A stretch of 64,000 nt of DNA from Bin52 sp965243345. GTDB taxonomy: Bacteria; Pseudomonadota; Alphaproteobacteria; Thalassobaculales; Thalassobaculaceae. The stretch lies in NCBI GenBank assembly GCA_965243345.1, contig CBDEUR010000003.1, forward strand, positions 3,162,001-3,226,000, given 5' to 3'. Positions 26,273 to 34,352 of this stretch are shown in pieces. The notes under the pieces are model-generated. The model saw only the letters and a program-made list of their open reading frames with translations, searched no databases and was not told the DNA's origin. Position 1 is the first letter of the stretch; each line of letters starts with the position of its first letter. A program made the translations under genes and the position numbers.

Positions 26273-27553
26273 TCAGCCCATCCGGGCCAGCGCCTTCGCA
26301 AAGAAGTCGGGCCCGCCGAAGTTGCCGGACTTGAGCGCCAGCGCCAGGCCCGGCTCCCCGATGGTCACCGTCGAGGGGACCCCGGGATCGATCTGCCGGC
26401 CGATCCGCAGCCCCCGGATGCCGAGGGCACCGACCACGGCGCCCGAGGTCTCGCCTCCGGCAACCACCAGCCTGCGCACGCCGTCGCCGACCATCGCGAC
26501 GGCGATGCGGGCCATGGCCTGTTCCACCAGCATCCCGGCCCGGTCCCTGCCCAGTTCCTGCTGGACCGACCTGACCCGGTCCGGTGCGTCTCCCGCGTGG
26601 ACCAGCACCGGACCGAGCTCGATGTGTTCGCGCGTCCACCCGATCGCCCGGTCAACCGCCGCGGAACCGGCGGCGAGTTCCAGCGGATCCAGCCGCAGTG
26701 CCTCGTGTCCGGCGGCGAACACGTCAACCTGTTCGCGGGTTGCCGTCGAACAGCTGCCCGAGAGCACTAGCCCCGGACCGGAAATGGCGGGAACGGTATC
26801 CGCTCCGCTTGCCGGCGTCAGGAGCCCGGCGCGCCGATAGGTCTCGGGAAGGCCGATCGCGATACCCGATCCGCCCGTGACGAGCGGGAAGCCGGCGAGC
26901 GCACGTCCGATCCGGTGCAGCTGCGCGTCGCTCACCGCGTCCACGATGGCAACGGCGACCCCCTCGGCACGGAGCCCGGCGAAGGCATCGCGGATTGCAT
27001 CGACACCGGCGTCAATGGTCGCGCACTGCACCAGGCCGACCGGACGCGTCATCTGGCGCGCGAGCACGTGGACCAGGTTGCTGTCGGTCATCGGGGTGAG
27101 CGGATGATCGCGCATGGGACTGTTCGACAACAGCTGGTCGCCGACGAACAGGTGTCCCTTGAAAATGGTCCTCCCGGTTTCCGGGAACGCCGGACAGGCA
27201 ATGGTGAAGTCGGTCTCCAGCGCCTGCATCAGCGCCTCGGTAACCGGTCCGATGTTGCCGGCGTCGGTGGAATCGAAGGTCGAACAGTACTTGAACAGGA
27301 ACTGCCGCGCTCCGGCACGGCGCAGCCACTCGAGAGCGCCAAGCGACTCGGCCACCGCGTCGGCAGCCGGAACGGTACGCGACTTCAGCGCGACCACCAC
27401 CGCCTCCACATCAAGCGTTTCCCCGGGGATTCCGTCACCGGGTTCCGGCACGCCGAGCAGCTGCACCGTGCGCAGCCCGCCGCGCACCAGCATGTTGGCG
27501 AGGTCAGTCGCTCCGGTGTAGTCGTCGGCAATACACCCGAGTATCGGTGCCAT
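26273..27553 (-). CDS. otnK: four-carbon acid sugar kinase (OtnK/DtnK-type, DUF1537)
   Basis: A 426-residue ATP-dependent kinase of the family that phosphorylates 3-oxo-tetronate or threonate at O4. The N-terminal domain opens with ILGCIADDYTGATDLANMLV (substrate Asp pair) and holds KYCSTFDSTDAGNIGPV near residue 92. The C-terminal nucleotide domain has VLSGSCSTATREQV near residue 265 and VVAGGETSGAVVGALG near residue 365. It is divergent from otnI and denD across 93 bases, matching the gene content of tetronate utilisation loci. OtnK rather than DtnK is inferred from the adjacent OtnI. Confidence 0.9.
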   Translation of the reverse strand: MAPILGCIADDYTGATDLANMLVRGGLRTVQLLGVPEPGDGIPGETLDVEAVVVALKSRTVPAADAVAESLGALEWLRRAGARQFLFKYCSTFDSTDAGNIGPVTEALMQALETDFTIACPAFPETGRTIFKGHLFVGDQLLSNSPMRDHPLTPMTDSNLVHVLARQMTRPVGLVQCATIDAGVDAIRDAFAGLRAEGVAVAIVDAVSDAQLHRIGRALAGFPLVTGGSGIAIGLPETYRRAGLLTPASGADTVPAISGPGLVLSGSCSTATREQVDVFAAGHEALRLDPLELAAGSAAVDRAIGWTREHIELGPVLVHAGDAPDRVRSVQQELGRDRAGMLVEQAMARIAVAMVGDGVRRLVVAGGETSGAVVGALGIRGLRIGRQIDPGVPSTVTIGEPGLALALKSGNFGGPDFFAKALARMG

Positions 27554-27646
27554 GTCGCCTCCCCGCATCTTGGCGTGGTCGCCCGGCCGCGCTTCGTGTA
27601 GGGTCGGGCGCCTGCCCGGATGATAGGTGAAGGACGTCCCGATACC

Positions 27647-28420
27647 ATGCCGAAATTTGCCGCCAACATCTCGATGATGTTCACCGAACACGTGTTTCTC
27701 GACCGCTTCGAGGCTGCGGCCCGGGCCGGTTTTTCGGGTGTCGAGTACCTGTTTCCCTACGAGTGGGCAGCCGGCGATCTTGCCGACCGGCTGCGCACGA
27801 ACCGGCTGGAACAGGCGCTGTTCAATACCTGGCCGGGGGACTGGGAGTCCGGGCAACGGGGCCTGGCGGCGGTCCCGGGACGGGAAGAGGAGTTCGAACG
27901 GGCGGTGGTCCAGGCTCTGGACTACGCGGACGAGCTCGGAAACAGCTGCATCCACGCGATGAGCGGACTGGTTCCCGACGGCGGGGATCGGAACGCGCAC
28001 CGGGCAACCCTGGTTGCCAACCTCAGGCGCACAGCTCCCCTTGCCGCCGCCCGCGGCAAGACCCTCATCATCGAGCCGATCAACACGCGCGACATTCCCG
28101 GCTACTTCCTGAACTACCAGGCCCAGGCCCGCGGCATCATCGAGGAGGTCGGAGCCGACAATGTTCGCCTGCAGTTCGACCTCTACCACTGCCAGATCAT
28201 GGAAGGGGATCTCGCGGTGCACATGCGCGACTACATCGACATCATCGCGCACATGCAGATTGCCGGAAACCCGGGACGGCACGAACCCGACACGGGCGAA
28301 GTCAACTACGCGTTCCTGTTCGAGGAAATGGACCGGCTCGGCTACGACGGCTGGGTCGGATGCGAGTACCGGCCCCGCGGCGAGACCGTCGCCGGGCTGG
28401 GCTGGTTCAGGGAGGCCTGA
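27647..28420 (+). CDS. otnI: hydroxypyruvate isomerase-family protein (2-oxo-tetronate isomerase, OtnI)
   Basis: A 257-residue TIM-barrel isomerase. It starts FAANISMMFTEHVFLDRFEAAARAGF, typical of hydroxypyruvate isomerases. The active-site Glu is in TLIIEPINTRDIPGYFL near residue 142 and the second Glu in GWVGCEYRPRGET near residue 240. His in YHCQIMEGD and HMQIAGNPGRHEPDTGE complete the site. It probably converts 2-oxo-tetronate to 3-oxo-tetronate between DenD and the kinase. denD begins 3 bases downstream. Confidence 0.92.
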   Translation: MPKFAANISMMFTEHVFLDRFEAAARAGFSGVEYLFPYEWAAGDLADRLRTNRLEQALFNTWPGDWESGQRGLAAVPGREEEFERAVVQALDYADELGNSCIHAMSGLVPDGGDRNAHRATLVANLRRTAPLAAARGKTLIIEPINTRDIPGYFLNYQAQARGIIEEVGADNVRLQFDLYHCQIMEGDLAVHMRDYIDIIAHMQIAGNPGRHEPDTGEVNYAFLFEEMDRLGYDGWVGCEYRPRGETVAGLGWFREA

Positions 28421-28423
28421 ACG

Positions 28424-29416
28424 GTGCAGGTCACCATCACCGGAGCCGCCGGCTTCATCGGCCGCAAGCTGGCCAGGCGGCTGCTCGACTCGAACGCGCT
28501 CGCCGGCAGTGACGGGACCATGCGTCCGCTCGAGCGGCTGATCCTGCAGGACATGGCGCCGCCCGACGACGCGACCGCGAACGATCCGCGGGTCACCGTG
28601 CTTGCCGGCGACATCCGCGACCGCTCGCTGCTGGAGCAGGCGCTTCCCGCCGGGACCGACAGCGTCTTTCACCTCGCGGCGGTGGTGAGTGCCGGGGCCG
28701 AGGAGGACTTCGATCTCGGCATGGCGGTCAATCTTGACGCAACCCGTACCATCCTCGAGATCTGCCGCGGGCACGGCACCCGGCCGCGGGTGGTGTTTGC
28801 CAGTTCCTGCGCCGCGTTCGGCGGCGAAATGCCGGAACGGATCGCCGACATGACCGCCCGGACCCCGCAGACCTCCTACGGCACCCAGAAGGTGATCGGC
28901 GAGCTGCTGGTCAACGACTACAGCCGCAAGCAGTTCGTCGACGGCCGTGCCGTCAGGTTCCCCACCGTCGTGGTCCGTCCCGGCAAGCCCAACAAGGCGG
29001 CGTCCACCTTCGCCAGTTCGATCATCCGCGAACCCCTGCAGGGTCAGCGGGCGACCTGTCCGGTTGACGCCCGGTCGCGGATGTTCCTGGCCTCGCCGCG
29101 CTCGATCATCGAGAACCTGCTGCGCGCCCACAACCTCGCGGAGTCCGACTGGGGCCCGTCGCGCGAGGTGACCTTCCCGGGTTTCACGCTGTCGGTGGGC
29201 GAAATGGTGGATGCGCTCAGGGCGGTGGCCGGGAACGAGACCGCCGGTCGCATTGACTGGCGTGCAGACCCGTTCATCCAGGCCATCGTCGACGGCTGGC
29301 CGCCCGAGTTCGCCACCGGCAAGGCCGATGCCCTCGGCCTTGTCCGCGATCACTCCATGGAGGACGTGATCCAGGCGTTCATCGAGGACGATCTCGACGC
29401 CGCGCCGCCGGCATGA
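28424..29416 (+). CDS. denD: D-erythronate dehydrogenase (NAD-dependent epimerase/dehydratase family)
   Basis: A 330-residue extended-SDR protein. The Rossmann motif TITGAAGFIGRKLARRL is at the N-terminus; Ser and the Tyr-x3-Lys (TSYGTQKVIGELL) lie near residue 147. The long conserved RAVRFPTVVVRPGKPNKAAS region near 175 is characteristic of the DenD clade. It oxidises D-erythronate to 2-oxo-tetronate. GTG is the start, 3 bases after otnI, so the genes are coupled. It converges on xthA. Confidence 0.9.
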   Translation: MQVTITGAAGFIGRKLARRLLDSNALAGSDGTMRPLERLILQDMAPPDDATANDPRVTVLAGDIRDRSLLEQALPAGTDSVFHLAAVVSAGAEEDFDLGMAVNLDATRTILEICRGHGTRPRVVFASSCAAFGGEMPERIADMTARTPQTSYGTQKVIGELLVNDYSRKQFVDGRAVRFPTVVVRPGKPNKAASTFASSIIREPLQGQRATCPVDARSRMFLASPRSIIENLLRAHNLAESDWGPSREVTFPGFTLSVGEMVDALRAVAGNETAGRIDWRADPFIQAIVDGWPPEFATGKADALGLVRDHSMEDVIQAFIEDDLDAAPPA

Positions 29417-29425
29417 CCCGTATCC

Positions 29426-30214
29426 TCAGGCGAGGTCGGTGACCACCGGCGCGTGATCGGAAGTCCGCTCCCAGCCGCGGGCCTCGCGGTGGACGAAGCC
29501 GCCGGAAATCCGCGCTTCCAGGTCCGGCGTCACCCAGATGTGATCGAGCCGCAGACCGCGATCGGACACCCTCCAGTCCCGCGCCCGGTAACTCCACCAC
29601 GAGTAGACCCGTTCCGGCTCGGGGATCACGTGGCGCGTGGTGTCGATCCAGCCGAGCGAGGATCGCACCGTCGCAAGCCGCTCGGTCTCGACCGGGGTGT
29701 GGCTGACGATCTTCAGCATCTGCCGGTGGGACCACACGTCGTGCTCGAACGGCGCGATGTTGAGGTCTCCGGTCAGCACCAGGTTTCGGCCCGCCGGCCT
29801 GTTGGTCGTGAACCACTCGGTCATCTCGTCGAGGAACCGCAGCTTGTGGTCGAACTTGTCGTTGACCTCCGGATCGGGAGTGTTGCCGCCCGACGGCACG
29901 TAGAAGTTGTGCAGTTCGATCCCGTCCTCGAGCAGCACCGACAGATGGCGGCTGTCGTCTCGCCCGACCCAGTCGAGCGCGGCGGTCGAGGAAAACGGCC
30001 GACGCGCGATGATCGCCACACCGTTGTACCCCTTCATGCCCCTGGCCGCGATGTGGGGATAGCCGGCGTCGATCAGTTCGAGATGCGGAAACTTGTCGTC
30101 GGGACACTTGGTCTCCTGCAGGCACAGCACGTCGGGCGACAGCTCCCCGAGCAGCCTGATCACCAGCGGCAGGCGCAGCCGGACGGAATTGACGTTCCAG
30201 GTAACGATCCTCAT
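29426..30214 (-). CDS. xthA: exodeoxyribonuclease III
   Basis: A 262-residue member of the endonuclease/exonuclease/phosphatase fold. It begins MRIVTWNVNSVRLR with the metal-binding Asn and has CLQETKCPDDKF (catalytic Glu near residue 34), GYNGVAIIAR, TGDLNIAPFEHD near residue 150, and the end WERTSDHAPVVTDL with the catalytic Asp-His. It acts as an AP endonuclease and 3' repair exonuclease. It lies just downstream of the gentisate dioxygenase gene, probably at the end of the same transcription unit. Confidence 0.95.
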   Translation of the reverse strand: MRIVTWNVNSVRLRLPLVIRLLGELSPDVLCLQETKCPDDKFPHLELIDAGYPHIAARGMKGYNGVAIIARRPFSSTAALDWVGRDDSRHLSVLLEDGIELHNFYVPSGGNTPDPEVNDKFDHKLRFLDEMTEWFTTNRPAGRNLVLTGDLNIAPFEHDVWSHRQMLKIVSHTPVETERLATVRSSLGWIDTTRHVIPEPERVYSWWSYRARDWRVSDRGLRLDHIWVTPDLEARISGGFVHREARGWERTSDHAPVVTDLA

Positions 30215-30239
30215 GGGCGTGGTCCCGCTTGTACAGTCA

Positions 30240-31286
30240 TCAGCTCTCGCGCGCTTCCCGCCACAGCCCGAGCCGCTCCTGGGCGGCACGGTCGGAGAAG
30301 CTGAACAGGACCGCGTCTTCGCTCCCGGCCCGATGCACGGAACGCATCCAGCTGGGCACGACGAAGATGTCGCGCGGCCCCCAGCAGAATCTCTGCCCGG
30401 CGATCTCGGTCTCGCCCGTGCCTTCGACACAGGCATACACCGTAGCGTCCGTCGACCGGTACCCGGACCCGGAAAACCCGGCTGGCAGCAGCTGCATGAA
30501 TGTGGCCATGGTCGGCAGCGCGTGATCGCCGGTCAGCGGATTGACATACTTCATGCGCAGGCCGTGGCACGGGTCCCACTCCGACGTCCTGCACAGGGTG
30601 TCGAGTGCTTCGCGGGTACGCAGGTAGGGGTAGTTGAAGACCGGGGATGACAGGGCGCCCGGTTCCTGGTCCACCGGCAGCAGGCCACTGCCGTAGCGTG
30701 CCAGCGCATCACCGGTCGGACGCGACACCTGCTGTTCCTCGCTTTCGCCCGGTTCGGCGAAGGACGCATCGAACAGCGACACGATGGGGATGTCGAGCCC
30801 GTCGAGCCAGATCATCGGTTCCGAACTCTCGTTGCCATGGTCGTGCCAGGTCCAGTGCGGGGTGGTGACGAAGTCCCCCGGCTGCATCACGGTGCGTTCG
30901 CCGTCCACGGCCGTGTAGGCCCCTTTGCCCTCGATCACGAACCGCAGCGCCGTCTGGCTGTGCCGGTGGCTCGGCGCCACCTCTCCGGGGAGGATCAGCT
31001 GCAGCCCGGCGTACAGCGACCGCGTGATGCGGGACCTGCCCGGCATCCCGGGATTCTCGAGCACGAGAACCCGGCGCTCCGCCTCCTTCGCGGTGATGAC
31101 CTCGCCCGCCTCCATGACGAGCGGCCGGACCGCTTCGTATTGCCACAGCGCCGGCACGCACGGGGTCCGCGGCTCGCGGGAAACCAGGTTGGCCATCACG
31201 TCCCACAGTGGCGCCATCTCCAGACTGCGCAGCCGGGTGCGGAATCCGTCATCGTCCGCCCGTGTTGCCGGGATCGCCTCGTTCAT
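30240..31286 (-). CDS. gentisate 1,2-dioxygenase
   Basis: A 348-residue bicupin ring-cleavage enzyme. The N-terminal cupin has the iron-binding HRHSQTALRFVIEGKG near residue 107 and HWTWHDHGN near residue 147. The second cupin lies around residues 260-330. It opens gentisate (2,5-dihydroxybenzoate) to maleylpyruvate. Its ATG overlaps the ftsY stop (ATGA) with AGGAGG just inside ftsY, so it is translated from the housekeeping message. No maleylpyruvate isomerase or hydrolase is adjacent, which makes the placement odd. Confidence 0.92.
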   Translation of the reverse strand: MNEAIPATRADDDGFRTRLRSLEMAPLWDVMANLVSREPRTPCVPALWQYEAVRPLVMEAGEVITAKEAERRVLVLENPGMPGRSRITRSLYAGLQLILPGEVAPSHRHSQTALRFVIEGKGAYTAVDGERTVMQPGDFVTTPHWTWHDHGNESSEPMIWLDGLDIPIVSLFDASFAEPGESEEQQVSRPTGDALARYGSGLLPVDQEPGALSSPVFNYPYLRTREALDTLCRTSEWDPCHGLRMKYVNPLTGDHALPTMATFMQLLPAGFSGSGYRSTDATVYACVEGTGETEIAGQRFCWGPRDIFVVPSWMRSVHRAGSEDAVLFSFSDRAAQERLGLWREARES

Positions 31287-32263
31287 GCCCCACCTCCTGT
31301 TCCCGGGCCGTTCATCGCCTCGTCGAGCCCCATCAGGCCGCGCGCAAAGGCGAGGTGATCGAATTGGCGCAGGTCCTCGGGTCCCTCGCCGAGTCCGACC
31401 GCGTGCACCGGCAGCCCGAACTCCTGCGCCAGCGCCACCACCACCCCGCCCCGGGTCGATCCGTCAAGCTTGGTCACGACAAGGCCGCTGACATCGACCA
31501 TCTCCCGGAAGACGGCAACCTGGCTCCGGGCATTCTGGCCCACGGTCCCGTCTAGGACCAGCAGGCAGTCGTGCGGCGCATCGGGACACTGCCTGCGGAT
31601 CACCCGCACCATCTTCGCGAGCTCGTCCATCAGCTCGGTACGGTTCTGCAGCCGGCCGGCCGTGTCGATCAGCAGCACGTCGGCCTGCCCGGTCCGGGCG
31701 CTGTCGAGCGCATCCCACACAAGTCCCGACGGATCGGTCCCCCGGGGTCGGGAAACCACGGTGGCGCCGGCCCGTTCGCCCCACGCCTCAAGCTGCTCGA
31801 TCGCCGCGGCGCGGAAGGTATCGCCGGCAGCGAGGCAGACCGACAGGCCCTGGGCACCCCACTGTGCAGCAAGCTTGCCGATGGTCGTGGTCTTGCCGCT
31901 GCCATTGACCCCGCAGACCAGGATGACATGCGGCTTGCGTTCCGGCTGCGGTACCAGCGGCTGCGCCACCGGCTCGAGGATGCCGGCAATGTCACGGGCA
32001 AAGGAAGCCCGAATCTCGAGATCGGTTATCCGCCGGTCGAACCGCTCCCTGCCGAGACCGGCAACCAGGCGTGCCGCGCAGTCGGTTCCGAGGTCGGCGG
32101 TGATCAGCAAGTCCTCGAGCTCCTCGAGCGCGGCGTCGTCAAGCCGCCTGTCTGACACCAGCGCCACAATGTCCCGGGTGATCCTGTCCGACGTGCGTTC
32201 AAGCCCCGACCGGATCCGCCGCCACAGACCCCGGCGCCCGGCATCCGGCGTCGCGTCGCTCAT
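31283..32263 (-). CDS. ftsY: signal recognition particle receptor FtsY
   Basis: A 326-residue GTPase with the NG domain only. The N-terminal acidic A-domain is very short. Signatures are ILVCGVNGSGKTTTIGKLAA (P-loop, near residue 120), DTAGRLQNRTELMDEL near 200, and VTKLDGSTRGGVV near residue 265. It docks ribosome-SRP complexes at the membrane. Its start overlaps the mtaB stop (ATGA) and its stop overlaps the gentisate dioxygenase start, giving a three-gene coupled unit. Confidence 0.97.
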   Translation of the reverse strand: MSDATPDAGRRGLWRRIRSGLERTSDRITRDIVALVSDRRLDDAALEELEDLLITADLGTDCAARLVAGLGRERFDRRITDLEIRASFARDIAGILEPVAQPLVPQPERKPHVILVCGVNGSGKTTTIGKLAAQWGAQGLSVCLAAGDTFRAAAIEQLEAWGERAGATVVSRPRGTDPSGLVWDALDSARTGQADVLLIDTAGRLQNRTELMDELAKMVRVIRRQCPDAPHDCLLVLDGTVGQNARSQVAVFREMVDVSGLVVTKLDGSTRGGVVVALAQEFGLPVHAVGLGEGPEDLRQFDHLAFARGLMGLDEAMNGPGTGGGA

Positions 32264-33519
32264 CGCACCGGGGTTCCGAGCAGCCGTTCGCCGCGCCTTG
32301 CGTTGACCACCGCGTCGACGATGCTCCCCGGAGCGGGGTCGCCCCCGGTTTCCAGCACGAGATAGTGCTCGGTACGACCGGTTCCGTCGCGCTCGACCAG
32401 TATCCGTTCCCGACGGCCGATCCGTTGCTCGAGGTGGGATGCGAGCATCGCCGATCCACCCTTGCGCAACCGGCGTGCTCGCTCGCGCCTGACCGCCACC
32501 GGGACCTGCGGCATGCGTGCCGCCGGAACTCCGGGGCGCGCGGAGAAGGGAAACACGTGCAGGTGCGTGAGCCCGGCCTCGCCGACCAGGTCGAGAGTGG
32601 CGCGAAACATGTCGTCGGTTTCGGTCGGAAACCCCGCGATCAGGTCGGCGCCGAGCGTGATGTCCGGGCGCAGGTGCCGCAACCGGTGGGCCAGTGACAG
32701 GACGTCGCGGCGCGAATGCCGCCGCTTCATGCGCTTCAGGATCAGGTCGTGACCGGCCTGGATGCTGAGATGAAGATGGGGCATCAGCCGCGGCTCCTCG
32801 GCAACGAGCCGGAGCAGCACCGGGTCCATCGCCGCCGGATCGAGCGAGGTCAGTCGCAGACGCGGCAGGTCACGGACGGCAGCAAACAGCTGCAGGACCA
32901 TGGTGCCGAGCCTCGGGGTCCCGCTCATGTCCCGACCCCAGGACGCAATGTCGACACCGGTCAGAACCAGTTCCCGGTACCCGCTGTCCACCAGGCTCCG
33001 TGCCTGGCGGATGATGGTCTCGACGGGCAGAGATTGGTTGTTGCCGCGTCCGAACGGAATGGTGCAGAAGGTACACCGGTGATCGCAGCCCTGCTGGACC
33101 TGGAGGTATCCCCGCACCCGGCCCTCCAGCCCGTCGACGGTCGGTGGCGGCGCGTCGTCGCGCACCATCACGTCGGAGACCAGCATCCGTTCGGTTCCAC
33201 ACCAGGTTCCGGCCCTGAGTTTCTCCCGGTTGCCCACTACCCGGTTGACCTCCGGCATCTCGGCGAACCGGGCCGGAGCGATCTGCGCTGCACAGCCGGT
33301 AACCACGATCTCGGCGTCCGGATCGCTGCGCCGGGCACGGCGAATGGCCTGGCGCGCCTGGCGTTCCGCCTCGGCGGTCACCGCGCAAGTGTTGAACACG
33401 ATGCGCCCCCCTCCACCCTGCGTGGCAAGGTGGCGCCGGATGACTTCGGATTCCAGGCTGTTGAGCCTGCAGCCGAAGGTTTCGATGCGGTCGGCGGGAC
33501 TGTGCATGCGGCGAGACAT
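32260..33519 (-). CDS. mtaB: tRNA t6A37 methylthiotransferase MtaB
   Basis: A 419-residue radical-SAM protein. The UPF0004 N-terminal domain starts IETFGCRLNSLESEVIRR, with its other cluster Cys in FNTCAVT and VVTGCAAQ. The radical-SAM Cys triad is QGCDHRCTFCTIPFGRG near residue 147. A C-terminal TRAM domain closes the protein. It adds a methylthio group to t6A at tRNA position 37. GGGAG precedes the ATG at 33519 and is preferred over upstream in-frame starts. In related genomes dapF lies just upstream; here 5 kb of foreign-looking DNA intervenes. Confidence 0.95.
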   Translation of the reverse strand: MSRRMHSPADRIETFGCRLNSLESEVIRRHLATQGGGGRIVFNTCAVTAEAERQARQAIRRARRSDPDAEIVVTGCAAQIAPARFAEMPEVNRVVGNREKLRAGTWCGTERMLVSDVMVRDDAPPPTVDGLEGRVRGYLQVQQGCDHRCTFCTIPFGRGNNQSLPVETIIRQARSLVDSGYRELVLTGVDIASWGRDMSGTPRLGTMVLQLFAAVRDLPRLRLTSLDPAAMDPVLLRLVAEEPRLMPHLHLSIQAGHDLILKRMKRRHSRRDVLSLAHRLRHLRPDITLGADLIAGFPTETDDMFRATLDLVGEAGLTHLHVFPFSARPGVPAARMPQVPVAVRRERARRLRKGGSAMLASHLEQRIGRRERILVERDGTGRTEHYLVLETGGDPAPGSIVDAVVNARRGERLLGTPVR

Positions 33520-34096
33520 GGCCGCTCCCGAAGCGAAACGCAAGGCCTGCGTCGCGCAACCGGGAATGCAGGGTCAGGCAGGCAGGGCACTACTCATCGA
33601 AGATAAACGCGAGATCATCAAGAGCGCGCAGCGCAGCAACGAGGGGATCTGGAACCTCGGGATGGCTCCGGCACCACACGAAACCCACATCAGCTTGAGG
33701 GGCTCGTGACCGACGCTATACAATGCTTGGCAGCCTTTGCGATGGCATCGCCATCCATTGTCGAGAAAACACTCATCGCGCAAGACCGTGGCAGGGGCCA
33801 TGCGTGAGGGGAGGACTGCGCCGGCAAGCGAACTCAACATATTATCTGTCAGAAACACACAAGAACGGTCTACACTGTACGCAAGGGGCACGAGAACCCA
33901 AACCACAGCCTGTCATAGTGCGTTCACGACCTTGTGTTCTGTGACCTTCGGGGGCGGCCAACGAGATATTCGATAACCTTGTTCCCTATGCCTAGGCGTC
34001 TGTTGTTAGGCTCGGGACCGGGAATCGATGAAGGCAGAATAGGTCGAAAGCGTGACCGGTGCGTCAACGACTGAGAAGTAGAGGCCGGATACTACC
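33520..34096 (+). other. left flank of the glycosylation island, no convincing gene
   Basis: Base composition drops from GC-rich near mtaB to about half AT by 33.8 kb. Short frames exist on both strands (for example near 33737-33976 on plus and 33574-33906 on minus) but none has a ribosome site plus family features. This is probably the insertion boundary. Confidence 0.45.
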
Positions 34097-34186
34097 ATGG
34101 CTACTTGCGACTTGATCTTTACGTTCGTGTTCGCTTTCGTCATGTTTGTCTTGCCGTTTGCAATCATGTTTATGCTGTGGCTGTAA
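34097..34186 (+). CDS. possible 29-residue single-span membrane peptide
   Basis: The frame begins MATCDLIFTFVFAFVMFVLP and ends in LWL; residues 6-29 form one continuous hydrophobic helix without charged residues. GAGG occurs about 12 bases upstream, further than ideal. Small peptides of this kind often sit next to membrane glycosylation genes, but such hydrophobic runs can also arise by chance in AT-rich DNA. It lies 166 bases before the GT-C-like gene. Confidence 0.3.
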   Translation: MATCDLIFTFVFAFVMFVLPFAIMFMLWL

Positions 34187-34352
34187 GGACGACATTCATG
34201 ACTACAAACATACTCTGCGGGAAGAACGTCTATCTCGACAAGTTGAGCGCAGAGTAGACCAACCTCCAAACTAGAAGACCACTAGAGAGGGCGCCAACGC
34301 CGCGCTATCGCTATAGAATCATACACCACTTTTGTTTCATGGAGCAAGACTC

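Noticed and set aside
27554..29353. Minus-strand extension of the tetronate kinase frame over otnI and denD
   Set aside because: The extension is antisense to two well-supported genes; the kinase starts at 27553 with its conserved N-terminus.
34006..34269. Minus-strand frame of 87 codons in the island leader
   Set aside because: It lacks a ribosome site and overlaps a more gene-like hydrophobic frame on the plus strand; neither is proven, but this one has no supporting feature.
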